This document shows positions 23,982-32,348 of a stretch of DNA of 38,320 bases, in pieces. The position numbers were made by a program, and so were the translations under genes. The stretch covers positions 1 to 38,320 of the forward strand of contig ONXS01000009.1 of the NCBI GenBank assembly GCA_900321855.1, read 5' to 3'. Source of the DNA: an uncultured Eubacteriales bacterium. Its GTDB lineage: Bacteria; Bacillota; Clostridia; Lachnospirales; Lachnospiraceae. Below the pieces are notes generated by a model. That model searched no databases, was not told the DNA's origin, and was given only the letters and a program-made list of their open reading frames with translations. The first letter of the stretch is position 1, and every line of letters begins with the position of its first letter.

Positions 23982-24005
23982 TTTCAATAAGTACACTTAT
24001 TGAAA
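23982..24005. repeat. 24-bp inverted repeat downstream of the DUF4298 gene
   Basis: TTTCAATAAGT and ACTTATTGAAA (11-bp perfect arms, 2-bp centre) lie about 30 bp after the stop of the DUF4298 gene and 85 bp before the extended -10 promoter. There is no U-run, so an operator is more likely than a terminator. Confidence 0.6.
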
Positions 24006-24033
24006 CTTTATCCCAATCTATTTTTGCCTTACC

Positions 24034-24294
24034 CTACTTTCTTATCTCATCTACGGAGCATAGCAAGTCATAAATTGCATCTTCGGTTAATATTCCCCGA
24101 TTCATATCCTTTGGAATCAATCCCTCATTATCCGCCTCAAAATCTTCCATCCATTCTGGTCCTGTATAATATTTCTCTAACTCTTCAATTTTATCCTTTA
24201 TTTTCACTAAGTCATCTCTGACATTGTCTGAATATAGAAGAATATGTTCTATTTCCTCATATAAATTCGTCATATATCGAATTCTTTCTATCAT
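24034..24294 (-). CDS. DUF4298-family small protein
   Basis: An 86-aa acidic helical protein. The middle and end (ELEKYYTGPEWMEDFEADNEGLIPKDMNRGILTEDAIYDLL) fit the DUF4298 pattern of a helix, then YY..W..D.E, then GiLSEDaiyd. It has no signal or membrane segment. The start at 24294 (MIERIRYMTN) is about 15 bases after AAGGAG, rather far; the methionine at codon 8 has no ribosome site. The function is unknown. Confidence 0.75.
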   Translation of the reverse strand: MIERIRYMTNLYEEIEHILLYSDNVRDDLVKIKDKIEELEKYYTGPEWMEDFEADNEGLIPKDMNRGILTEDAIYDLLCSVDEIRK

Positions 24295-24417
24295 CTACTT
24301 TCTTTTATTCTCCTTATTTTATAAATCGCTACTTACCTATCTTACGAATCACGGATAAACAATCCTTATGTAAAAAATCATATCGGCACTACTTGTTTTA
24401 CCAAATCTGTGATATAG

Positions 24418-24446
24418 AAAAAGACGGCCATATTATGACCGCCTTT
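24418..24446 (-). terminator. Rho-independent terminator of pckA
   Basis: On the minus strand AAAGGCGGTC and GGCCGTCTTT form a 10-bp stem (one wobble) around ATAATAT, ending in a T-run, about 60 bp after the pckA stop. Confidence 0.8.
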
Positions 24447-24507
24447 CTATATATAATTACGATACAACTTTCTCCGCACTACGCACTCTCGAAAGTCTAA
24501 AAATATC

Positions 24508-26112
24508 TTATAACTGAGGACCTGCAGCTACTAATGCCTTACCAGCTTCATTTCCTTCATATTTCTTGAAGTTCTTGATGAATCTCTCTGCAAGGTCTTT
24601 AGCCTTAGCATCCCACTCTGCTGCATCAGCATATGTGTCTCTTGGATCAAGAATTCCTGTATCAACTCCTGGAAGTTCTGTAGGAACTTCGAAATCGAAT
24701 AATGGAATCTTCTTTGTATCAACTTTGTTAACGTCTCCGTTAAGGATAGCGTCGATGATACCTCTTGTATCTTTGATTGAGATTCTCTTACCTGTTCCAT
24801 TCCATCCTGTGTTTACAAGGTAAGCCTTAGCTCCGCTCTTCTCCATCTTCTTAACAAGCTCTTCTGCATATTTTGTTGGGTGAAGCTCTAAGAATGCCTG
24901 ACCGAAACATGCTGAGAATGTAGGTGTTGGCTCTGTGATTCCACGCTCTGTACCAGCAAGTTTTGCTGTAAATCCTGATAAGAAGTAGTATTTTGTCTGC
25001 TCAGGTGTAAGGATAGATACTGGAGGAAGTACTCCGAATGCATCTGCTGAGAGGAAAATAACGTTCTTAGCCTCTGGAGCTGAAGAAATAGGGCGAACAA
25101 TGTTCTCAATATGATCGATTGGGTAAGATACACGAGTGTTCTCTGTAACTGACTTGTCATCGAAATCAATCTTTCCGTTCTCATCAAGTGTTACGTTCTC
25201 AAGTAAAGCATTTCTCTTGATTGCATTGTAGATGTCTGGCTCAGAATCTTTGTCAAGACCGATAACCTTAGCATAGCATCCACCTTCGAAGTTGAATACA
25301 CCGTTGTCATCCCAACCGTGCTCATCATCACCGATAAGTAATCTCTTAGGGTCTGTAGATAATGTTGTCTTACCTGTTCCTGAAAGACCGAAGAAGATTG
25401 CTGTGTTCTCTCCATTCATGTCTGTGTTTGCTGAACAGTGCATAGATGCGATACCCTTTAATGGTAAGTAGTAGTTCATCATAGAGAACATACCTTTCTT
25501 CATCTCTCCACCGTACCATGTATTAACGATAACCTGCTCACGGCTTGTAATGTTGAACATAACTGCTGTCTCTGAATTAAGTCCTAACTCTTTGTAGTTC
25601 TCAACTTTAGCCTTTGAAGCATTGTATACTACGAAATCTGGCTCGAAGTCTTTTAATTCTTCCTCTGTTGGCTTAATAAACATATTTGTTACGAAATGTG
25701 CCTGCCAAGCAACTTCCATGATGAAACGTACAGCCATTCTTGTGTCTTTGTTTGCTCCACAGAATGCATCTACTACGTATAATTTCTTATTTGAAAGCTC
25801 TTTCTTAGCAATATCCTTAACTGCTGCCCATGCCTCCTGTGAAGCTCTGTGGTTATCGTTAGGATATTCATCAGATGTCCACCATACTGTGTCCTCTGAG
25901 TTCTCATCTACAACGATGAATTTATCTTTAGGAGAACGTCCTGTGTAGATACCAGTCATAACGTTCACTGCTCCGAGTTCACTTTCCTGACCTTTCTCGT
26001 ATCCTTCAAGCTCTGCCTTTGTCTCTTCATCGAATAATACTTCATATGAAGGATTATAAACAACTTCTGTTGCACCAGTAATGCCATATTTTGTTAAATC
26101 TAACTCTGCCAT
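24508..26112 (-). CDS. pckA: Phosphoenolpyruvate carboxykinase (ATP)
   Basis: It interconverts oxaloacetate plus ATP and PEP plus CO2; in fermentative gut Clostridia it commonly runs in the carboxylating direction. The 534-aa product has normal length with [18 protein letters not shown], the kinase loop [16 protein letters not shown], the metal-binding [18 protein letters not shown] and [13 protein letters not shown] chose the ATG at 26112 ([10 protein letters not shown]) because AGAGGT precedes it and homologues begin there; the frame is open 24 codons further. It has its own promoter (26190-26217) and terminator. Confidence 0.96.
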   Translation of the reverse strand: MAELDLTKYGITGATEVVYNPSYEVLFDEETKAELEGYEKGQESELGAVNVMTGIYTGRSPKDKFIVVDENSEDTVWWTSDEYPNDNHRASQEAWAAVKDIAKKELSNKKLYVVDAFCGANKDTRMAVRFIMEVAWQAHFVTNMFIKPTEEELKDFEPDFVVYNASKAKVENYKELGLNSETAVMFNITSREQVIVNTWYGGEMKKGMFSMMNYYLPLKGIASMHCSANTDMNGENTAIFFGLSGTGKTTLSTDPKRLLIGDDEHGWDDNGVFNFEGGCYAKVIGLDKDSEPDIYNAIKRNALLENVTLDENGKIDFDDKSVTENTRVSYPIDHIENIVRPISSAPEAKNVIFLSADAFGVLPPVSILTPEQTKYYFLSGFTAKLAGTERGITEPTPTFSACFGQAFLELHPTKYAEELVKKMEKSGAKAYLVNTGWNGTGKRISIKDTRGIIDAILNGDVNKVDTKKIPLFDFEVPTELPGVDTGILDPRDTYADAAEWDAKAKDLAERFIKNFKKYEGNEAGKALVAAGPQL

Positions 26113-26189
26113 TTTTCGTTTACCTCTTTTCTCAAATTCTAGTAAATAATTCATTCTAGTACGCCACCGTAATAAATTATCCATTTACT

Positions 26190-26217
26190 AGTATACATAA
26201 AATCTGTGAAAAATCAA
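26190..26217 (-). promoter_or_regulatory. Promoter of pckA
   Basis: TTGATT (26217-26212) and TATACT (26195-26190), 16 bp apart on the minus strand, about 80 bp upstream of the chosen start. Confidence 0.65.
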
Positions 26218-26266
26218 CTCTTTTCCCAAAAAACAAGTAATATGAATTACGATTTCATAGAGGTCA

Positions 26267-26340
26267 GCACGAGTGGGAGATATTTCTCACACTCCATTGC
26301 TAAAGCAAAAGTCGTGCCACAAAACATCTCCCCCTCGTGC
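26267..26340. repeat. Long imperfect inverted repeat between nrdD and pckA
   Basis: GCACGAGTGGGAGATATTT (26267-26285) and the complement-like segment 26322-26340 pair over 19 positions with one mismatch and one G-U wobble, enclosing a 36-nt loop. The loop contains a smaller TTGCT/AGCAA stem. It is more GC-rich than its surroundings and no U-run follows in either direction. It may end nrdD transcripts in another way, be a dispersed palindromic element, or encode a structured RNA. Confidence 0.75.
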
Positions 26341-26389
26341 CTTACTGTTTGAGAATAGTTATAAATCATATGATATGAGATAATATATT

Positions 26390-28648
26390 TTATAAATGCA
26401 ATACTCTGTCTGCTATCTCTGCTGTTCTTCCCTGATTCCAATACTGTGTTCCAATATATCCACAGGTACGGCGAGAGACGTGCATCTCGTTCTGATCTCT
26501 GTTTCCGCAATTTGGACATTCCCAAACCAATTTTCCAGTATCATCTTTTACAATCTGAATTTCACCATTAAATCCACACTTGTCACACATATCAAGCTTT
26601 GTGTTTAATTCAGCATAAAGAATTGTGTTGTACATATGCTGAAGGACTGTAATAACAGCTGGAATGTTATTCTGCATACTTGGTACTTCTACATAGCTGA
26701 CTGCTCCACCCGGTGATAATTTCTGGAATTCTGCCTCTTTTGTGAGTTTTGAAAACGCGTCAATCTTTTCTGTTACATGTACATGATAACTGTTTGTAAT
26801 GTAGTTTTTATCTGTTACATGAGGAATTTTTCCAAATCTTCTCTGTAAGCATTTTGCAAATTTATAAGTTGTGCTCTCAAGTGGTGTTCCATATACGGAA
26901 TAGTCAATATTCTCATGCTGTTTCCATGTTGCACAGGAATCATTTAAGAGCTGCATCACACGGAGTCCAAATGCCTCTCCCTCTTCACTTGTATGAGATA
27001 CACCTTTCATGTAATAAACACACTCTGCAAGTCCTGCATATCCAAGTGAAATGGTTGAATATCCATCGTATAATAATTTATCAATTGTCTCACCTGGTTT
27101 TAATCTCGCAAGTGCACCGTCCTGCCAGAGAATTGGTGCAACATCAGAAGGTGTTCCAAGTAATCTCTCGTGACGGATTCGAAGTGCCTTATGACATAAA
27201 TCCAGTCTCTCTTCCATAATCTCCCAGAATTTTTTTTCATCTCCACCAGAAGAACAAGCTGCATCTACAAGATTGATTGTAACAACTCCCTGATTAAATC
27301 TTCCATAGTATTTATGTTTTGTGACATCAAAATTAAGCGCATTGGCAAGATTTCCAACACCTGTATCTGTAAATCTGTCAGGTGTCAGGAAAGAACGGCA
27401 ACCCATACAAGGGAAACAGTCACCTTTTAATTCCATAGACTTCTTCTCAGAAATATAATCCGGAACCATTCTCTTTGCTGTACACTCTGCTGCGAGTTTT
27501 GTCAGGTAAAAATACTTAGAACCTTCCGTAATATTATTCTCCTGAAGTACATAAATTAACTTAGGAAATGCCGGTGTAATATAATGTCCCTCTCTGTCTT
27601 TAACTCCGAGAATTCTCTGCTTGAACATAACTTCAATAATCATAGCAAGGTCATCTCGTGTCTGTCCCTCCGGAACCTCATTCAAGTACAGAAATACAGT
27701 TACGAATGGTGCCTGACCATTGGTTGACTGAAGTGTAATGAGCTGATACTGAACTGTCTGACAGCCTGATTCTACTTCTTTTCTGACCTCTAATTCTACA
27801 ATATCTTTTAATTTATCTTCCGGAATATTAATTCCCGCTTCTTCAAATTCATTTCTGAGTCTCTTTGTAATCTTCTGTCTGCTGATGTCAACATATTTTG
27901 CAAGATGAGACATTGTAATCGTCTGTCCACCATACTGACTAGAAGCCACCTGAGCTACAATCTGTGATGCGACAGTACATGCTGTTGAAAAACTTCTTGG
28001 AGTATCAATGTGTGTTCCACTGATACAAGTTCCATTGTCAAGCATATCTCCTAAATTCACAAGACAGCAGTTGTGCATATGCTGTGCAAAATAATCTGCA
28101 TCATGGAAATGAATCACACCCTCTTTGTGTGCCATAACAATGTCATCAGGAAGAAGATACCTGCTTGTATAATAACGGCTCCACTCTCCAGCCATATAAT
28201 CTCGCTGAACAGATAAAACAGTTGGATTTTTATTGGAATTTTCCTGCTTTACTTCCTCGTTGTCACGCTCAACAACACCCGAAATCTTCTGATCGATGTT
28301 GCTCATCTTACGCATCTCATTGTGTTTGTATCTGTATGTAATATAAAGTCTGGCAACCTTATGTTTACCTGTTCCCATAAGACCATCTTCCACTTTATCC
28401 TGAATCTCTTCTACAGAAAGATCACGACTTGCATTTCTCGCATCTTTCTCGATTCCATTTACAATATCAACAATCTGGTCCTCCGTCAGTCTCTCAGCTA
28501 AAATTCCCTCTTCAAGATTAGCCTTTCTAATAGCCTGAATAATTTTTTCCTTATCAAAAATCACCCTCTCACCAGACCTTTTCATGATATAGATTTTCTG
28601 CTCCTCCATATCAAGATTTCCATCTAATGTTTCATCATAATATGTCAT
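26390..28648 (-). CDS. nrdD: Anaerobic (class III) ribonucleoside-triphosphate reductase, large subunit
   Basis: It reduces NTPs to dNTPs using a glycyl radical, only without oxygen. The 752-aa protein begins with an ATP-cone regulatory domain (about 17-105: IMKRSGERVIFDKEKI), then the reductase core (HFHDADYFAQHMHNC), and ends with a zinc site (CDKCGF, CPNCG) and the glycyl-radical motif RRTCGYIGTQYWNQGR. AAGGAG lies 13 bases before the ATG at 28648. The activase gene nrdG, often adjacent, is not in this window: the next gene downstream is pckA. Upstream are NrdR-like boxes and a consensus promoter. Confidence 0.96.
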   Translation of the reverse strand: MTYYDETLDGNLDMEEQKIYIMKRSGERVIFDKEKIIQAIRKANLEEGILAERLTEDQIVDIVNGIEKDARNASRDLSVEEIQDKVEDGLMGTGKHKVARLYITYRYKHNEMRKMSNIDQKISGVVERDNEEVKQENSNKNPTVLSVQRDYMAGEWSRYYTSRYLLPDDIVMAHKEGVIHFHDADYFAQHMHNCCLVNLGDMLDNGTCISGTHIDTPRSFSTACTVASQIVAQVASSQYGGQTITMSHLAKYVDISRQKITKRLRNEFEEAGINIPEDKLKDIVELEVRKEVESGCQTVQYQLITLQSTNGQAPFVTVFLYLNEVPEGQTRDDLAMIIEVMFKQRILGVKDREGHYITPAFPKLIYVLQENNITEGSKYFYLTKLAAECTAKRMVPDYISEKKSMELKGDCFPCMGCRSFLTPDRFTDTGVGNLANALNFDVTKHKYYGRFNQGVVTINLVDAACSSGGDEKKFWEIMEERLDLCHKALRIRHERLLGTPSDVAPILWQDGALARLKPGETIDKLLYDGYSTISLGYAGLAECVYYMKGVSHTSEEGEAFGLRVMQLLNDSCATWKQHENIDYSVYGTPLESTTYKFAKCLQRRFGKIPHVTDKNYITNSYHVHVTEKIDAFSKLTKEAEFQKLSPGGAVSYVEVPSMQNNIPAVITVLQHMYNTILYAELNTKLDMCDKCGFNGEIQIVKDDTGKLVWECPNCGNRDQNEMHVSRRTCGYIGTQYWNQGRTAEIADRVLHL

Positions 28649-28780
28649 AACGATTCCAATTCTCCTTCTAAATTTACGTTATACATTCCTTTTCTGCCCG
28701 ATTTTTGCTGTTTCAGTTCGAAAAGCGAACATTTCTTATTATATAACTTTTTTGCAATTTTTCCATCTAGTAATTTTAAC

Positions 28781-28839
28781 AAAAAAATAAAATCTCTCTT
28801 GGCAGTTATCACGAAATAAGATAACGGCTAAGAGAGATT
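28781..28839 (-). terminator. Terminator whose stem contains the nrdD start site
   Basis: Arms 28839-28820 and 28810-28791 pair over 20 positions (two mismatches) around a 9-nt loop and are followed on the minus strand by TTATTTTTTTG. It should stop transcripts arriving from the CDF gene. Its first arm overlaps the -10 element and the predicted start of the nrdD promoter. Confidence 0.85.
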
Positions 28840-28865
28840 ATAATAAATACTCATTGGAATGTCAA
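28837..28865 (-). promoter_or_regulatory. Perfect-consensus promoter of nrdD
   Basis: TTGACA (28865-28860), 17 bp, TATAAT (28842-28837) on the minus strand. The start site would fall near 28830, inside the first arm of the terminator stem. Confidence 0.88.
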
Positions 28866-28875
28866 GGTACTCAAC

Positions 28876-28923
28876 CACTATATCTTGTATGCACTTTATC
28901 AAATACACCACAATATAATGTAT
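28876..28923. promoter_or_regulatory. Pair of NrdR-like boxes
   Basis: CACTATATCTTGTAT (28876-28890) and CACAATATAATGTAT (28909-28923) each match the NrdR palindrome aCwAtATaTwGt at all but one position. They are offset by 33 bp, close to three turns, as NrdR box pairs usually are. They lie just upstream of the nrdD -35, so NrdR with dATP/ATP likely represses nrdD. Confidence 0.72.
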
Positions 28924-28934
28924 TATGTCAAATT

Positions 28935-30089
28935 TTAATCTGTTACATAAATGTCAGGTGAGACAGTAATTTCATAGTCCGGATAGAGCTCTTTTACTTC
29001 TTTTACAAGGGTTTCCACTCCCTCTCTCGGAGCAATATCAAAACTTAAAACCGCATCAAAACGCAGGTCTTTTAACTCAATATTTACATAAAAACCATGT
29101 ACCTGAACTACCCATTCATGTTGCTTAATTTTTTTTGTGACATTTTCTTCAATTTGTAATGCTTTTTTATTTTTTGTGTTGTGAGAATAAATCCCAATAC
29201 CCGTCAGAATTACTCCAGTCTTATAAAATACCCTCGCCTGAATTCTCCTCGTGAGAATATCAATCTGGTCTGCTGTCATCGTATCCAAAATTTCAATATG
29301 CACCGAGCCATAATTTCTCTCTGGTCCATAATTATTGAGAATCAAATCATAAGCCCCCCGTACTTCCTCGTCCTCGCAGATAATTTTCTTAATTTCTTTT
29401 GAAAATTCCCCATCTGGTCTGGAACCAAGAATATCATCGACAGTCTCCATCATCATCTCAATACCCGATTTCACAATGATGGCAGAAATCAGGACACCAA
29501 TATATGCCTCCAGCGAAACTCCTGAACAGATGTAAATAATTGCACTTGCTAATACGGAAGCTGACAAAACTGCATCAAAACTTGCATCCGAGCCTGATGC
29601 AATCAGCGAATTTGAGTTTACTTTTTTACCCTGATTTTTTACATACCATCCAAGTGCCACCTTGACAAATACAGCAACCGCAATAATAATCAGCGAAATC
29701 GTTGAATAATCAGACTTCACCGGATGAATGATTTTTTTCACAGACTCCGTAAATGAGGTAATACCGGCATACAACACAATACCCGCTACAAGCAATGCAC
29801 TCAGATACTCAATTCTTCCATATCCAAGCGGATGTTTTTTATCTGGCTTTTTATTTGATAACTTCGTGCCCACAATGGTAATCACAGACGAAAGTGCATC
29901 AGACAGGTTGTTAATCGCATCCAAAATTACAGCGATTGAATTTGATAAGATTCCAACTGCTGCCTTAAAGCCTGCCAGAAAAATATTGGCAATAATACCA
30001 ATAATACTTGTGCGAATAATCACCGCATCCCTGTTTTCTAACTGAACTGATACACTTTTTTCTGCATCTTTATTTTCTTTTGTATCCAT
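28935..30089 (-). CDS. Cation diffusion facilitator (CDF) family metal exporter
   Basis: This 384-aa membrane protein has the six-helix CDF transporter domain (about 25-230), with metal-site helices DAINNLSDALSSVIT (TM2) and SDASFDAVLSASV (TM5), the conserved KKHPLGYGRIEYL, and a cytoplasmic C-terminal ferredoxin-like domain that appears duplicated or extended (MTADQIDILTRRIQ; WVVQVHGFYVN; then PDYEITVSPDIY). It would export Zn2+, Mn2+ or Fe2+ by proton antiport; the substrate is not clear, since the TM2 site begins D..N..D instead of H/D-xxx-D. The start at 30089 follows AAAAGGAGATAC. Confidence 0.92.
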   Translation of the reverse strand: MDTKENKDAEKSVSVQLENRDAVIIRTSIIGIIANIFLAGFKAAVGILSNSIAVILDAINNLSDALSSVITIVGTKLSNKKPDKKHPLGYGRIEYLSALLVAGIVLYAGITSFTESVKKIIHPVKSDYSTISLIIIAVAVFVKVALGWYVKNQGKKVNSNSLIASGSDASFDAVLSASVLASAIIYICSGVSLEAYIGVLISAIIVKSGIEMMMETVDDILGSRPDGEFSKEIKKIICEDEEVRGAYDLILNNYGPERNYGSVHIEILDTMTADQIDILTRRIQARVFYKTGVILTGIGIYSHNTKNKKALQIEENVTKKIKQHEWVVQVHGFYVNIELKDLRFDAVLSFDIAPREGVETLVKEVKELYPDYEITVSPDIYVTD

Positions 30090-30169
30090 AAAATGTATCT
30101 CCTTTTCATCATTTATCTACTATCTTATCACAACTTTTCCAAATTTGATACTCACTTGTGAATAAACTA

Positions 30170-30207
30170 AAAAACCTGTTGGAAAGGATTTCTCCCTCAC
30201 AACAGGT
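30170..30207 (-). terminator. Rho-independent terminator of the DUF2798 gene
   Basis: ACCTGTTG and CAACAGGT form an 8-bp stem around an 18-nt loop on the minus strand, followed by TTTTTTAG. Confidence 0.75.
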
Positions 30208-30229
30208 CTTGATTTTATTCTCTATAAAG

Positions 30230-30715
30230 TTATTCCGCTACAACATTTGCTGCCGGAGCATCTTCTCTGTTCTTAGATGTAAATAATCCAAATACAAATC
30301 TTACAAATGGTCCACAGTAACATAACTGCCAAATAAATGCCATTGGCATATTCATTCCCCATGTCTGAACCCATGTTGCAAAACTTGGCTGTTTAAATAA
30401 TACAGTTGCGATTAAACTCATAACCGGACACATAATTAAGATAATCATAGTTGAAATCGTAAGTGTAATTGCGATTGGTCTGTCTGTTGGTCTTACAATT
30501 CTAAACGCAAGTGCTGTGGCAAGTTTCTCAACGATGAAAAACTCTAAAACGAACGCTGCCGGAACCATAATAGGCATCTCGTGAAGTGCAATGAAAAATG
30601 TATTTCCGTGAACTCCTCCGGTTGCAAGTGCTACATTGTAAACAATCATTCCATAAACCATAACTGTGGCCATGAAAATAGTAAAAATAATTCTCTGTGG
30701 TAATGACTTTGGCAT
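30230..30715 (-). CDS. DUF2798-family small membrane protein
   Basis: A 161-aa protein with four membrane helices arranged as two related halves (FTIFMATVMVYGMIVYN and, later, AITLTISTMIILIMCPVMSL), each fitting the DUF2798 pattern of two helices. The short tail is hydrophilic (SKNREDAPAANVVAE). The start at 30715 follows AGAGGAGGAAATTATT. It is monocistronic: a TATAAT (-10) lies about 130 bp upstream and a terminator directly after. The leader contains a small CACAGA/TCTGTG hairpin. No function is known for the family. Nothing else was recognised in 30716-30995. Confidence 0.78.
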   Translation of the reverse strand: MPKSLPQRIIFTIFMATVMVYGMIVYNVALATGGVHGNTFFIALHEMPIMVPAAFVLEFFIVEKLATALAFRIVRPTDRPIAITLTISTMIILIMCPVMSLIATVLFKQPSFATWVQTWGMNMPMAFIWQLCYCGPFVRFVFGLFTSKNREDAPAANVVAE

Positions 30716-30995
30716 AATAATTTCCTCCTCTTTGCCTTGTATTGTTCAAATATAAAGCAAAAGTGTTGTTCGTTATCATACCTTCTGTATGTGCGTTTCC
30801 AATCACAGAATATCTGTGTCACCTTTTTGCGCAACGGTGGAATTATAACACAATTCAGTTATGTGTGTAAGTGTTTTTCACGCAAAATAATCCACAAACT
30901 TTTAGAGTGTATACGACATTTTTCTGTCAATTCTAACCATCATCAGTCATTTTGTTTCGCAGAAAATTCTCGTTTAGCTGTTATTTACAATTATT

Positions 30996-31475
30996 TTACT
31001 GAACATTTTGGTTTGAGAAATATTTTCTCATCCACACATGTGGACAGCCCTCATCCAGTTCCACGCCAGAACACTGCTCATAGCCCGAATTTGCATAAAA
31101 TTTTCGAATCCGACACTGTGCATGCAAAATAACAGCATCTCCGCCCTGAGATGTTACATATTTCTCAACTTCAGACAATAAAAATTCTCCTATGTGTTGC
31201 CCTCTATAATCTTTGGATACTGCAACTCTCCCAAGTACATATACCTTCTCCGCACTTGTCTCTCGAAATCCTCTCTCATATTCGGACGAAAAAACTCTTC
31301 CCGTTGCAATGGCACGTTCACCATCATAAATCACAATGTGTGTTGCAATCGAATCAATCGTGTCAAATTCTTCCTCAAATCCCTGCTCCTGTACAAAAAT
31401 AGTCTCTCGCAATATTTTGGAATCTGCCGGAAGTTTGGTGTATATTTTTGATGTTAAATTCATTGTATCTTCCAT
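30996..31475 (-). CDS. GNAT-family acetyltransferase, third gene of the MNT-HEPN operon
   Basis: A 159-aa acetyltransferase of the ElaA-like type: LRETIFVQEQGFEEEFD near the N-terminus, HIVIYDGERAIATGRVF, the acetyl-CoA loop VAVSKDYRGQHIGEFLL, and a C-terminal YANSGYEQC...HVWM. The start at 31475 follows TGGAGGAAAA and overlaps the end of the HEPN gene by 16 bp, so the three genes are tightly coupled. The substrate is unknown. It may be a passenger gene or an accessory modifier of the toxin-antitoxin pair. Confidence 0.88.
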   Translation of the reverse strand: MEDTMNLTSKIYTKLPADSKILRETIFVQEQGFEEEFDTIDSIATHIVIYDGERAIATGRVFSSEYERGFRETSAEKVYVLGRVAVSKDYRGQHIGEFLLSEVEKYVTSQGGDAVILHAQCRIRKFYANSGYEQCSGVELDEGCPHVWMRKYFSNQNVQ

Positions 31476-31864
31476 TTTTCCTCCAGATATGGTTTTGTCA
31501 TCTCTAATACTCTACTTGCCTTCTTTAACTGATTTTCCGCATCTTCTATTGAAACAATATAAAAATCATCATAATCCGCTTTCTCTCTTAATCGAAATGC
31601 TGAATCCAAAATTTTCGACAATTCTTTGTTAAAAATGCCTTCTTTTACATATTGTCTGTTAATATATGCAATCACTCCCGAATGTTTACTTGAGTCAAAC
31701 TCATCCAATGCTGTTATCGCTCGCATTGCATGAAAAATTGCATAATAAGAACGGTTTACAGATGACGCAAGACTCTTTTTTTCAAATAAAATATTAGCAT
31801 CTTGAAATACCTCTAATGCCCTGTTATATCGGTATTTTGAAAGCTGTATTACGCTGCTTTCCAT
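31460..31864 (-). CDS. HEPN-domain protein, putative toxin RNase of an MNT-HEPN module
   Basis: A 134-aa all-helical HEPN protein. The family motif R-x(4-6)-H is present as NRSYYAIFH, with R38 and H45, followed by a second helix pair (LREKADYDDFYIV). HEPN proteins with this arginine/histidine are often RNases that act as toxins, neutralised by the partner nucleotidyltransferase. It overlaps the upstream nucleotidyltransferase gene by 16 bp and the downstream acetyltransferase by 16 bp. Confidence 0.88.
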   Translation of the reverse strand: MESSVIQLSKYRYNRALEVFQDANILFEKKSLASSVNRSYYAIFHAMRAITALDEFDSSKHSGVIAYINRQYVKEGIFNKELSKILDSAFRLREKADYDDFYIVSIEDAENQLKKASRVLEMTKPYLEEKWKIQ

Positions 31865-32175
31865 AATACAACACCTTCCTTATTTACATTTTTATAAAAT
31901 GGCAATATCTCCGACCACTTTACGAAATTACTGTAATCAATATCAATAACAGAAAACACTTTATCATATTTTAAATTCATCTCGACAATAAAATCTGATA
32001 ATTGTTCTTCTATTTCGCTCGAAAATTTATCATTTAACAACAATGCAATATCCACATCTGAATCTTCTGTATTTGTCCCCCTAGCCACTGATCCGTATAA
32101 GACAATTTCAACGATATAATCCTGCATAATATCTAATATTCCATTTACCACTTCACATAAAGTATTTCTATCCAT
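31849..32175 (-). CDS. MNT-type minimal nucleotidyltransferase, putative antitoxin
   Basis: The roughly 108-aa protein has the polymerase-beta-like signature VLYGSVARGTNTEDSDVDIALLL, with GS, RG and the metal-binding D-V-D. In known MNT-HEPN pairs this enzyme transfers AMP to the HEPN toxin and silences it. GAGAGGTGAG lies best for the ATG at 32175 (MDRNTLCEVV); another ATG opens the frame at 32184. A promoter (TTGAAT-16-TATAAT, 32248-32221) precedes it. Confidence 0.9.
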   Translation of the reverse strand: MDRNTLCEVVNGILDIMQDYIVEIVLYGSVARGTNTEDSDVDIALLLNDKFSSEIEEQLSDFIVEMNLKYDKVFSVIDIDYSNFVKWSEILPFYKNVNKEGVVLWKAA

Positions 32176-32220
32176 GCATCTCACCTCTCGTTTCCTATAC
32201 CATCCTATCTGCTTTCCTTT

Positions 32221-32248
32221 ATTATATCAGATATGATTTACAATTCAA
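32221..32248 (-). promoter_or_regulatory. Promoter of the MNT-HEPN-GNAT operon
   Basis: TTGAAT (32248-32243) and TATAAT (32226-32221), 16 bp apart on the minus strand, about 45 bp before the MNT start. Confidence 0.72.
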
Positions 32249-32348
32249 TCCTCGCAGAACATTTATCTCAGTTGGAAATCTTCCTCACTGTTATATTCCC
32301 ATTTACAAAAAAATTATTCTCACTATAACATCTGATTTTTCCATATCT

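Noticed and set aside
26247-26525. 92-aa minus-strand ORF at the nrdD 3' end
   Set aside because: It is a shadow of nrdD in another frame that runs on through the large hairpin; there is no ribosome site or known domain.
30737-31132. 131-aa plus-strand ORF opposite the GNAT gene and DUF2798 leader
   Set aside because: It is antisense to a recognised acetyltransferase; no domain or ribosome site supports it.
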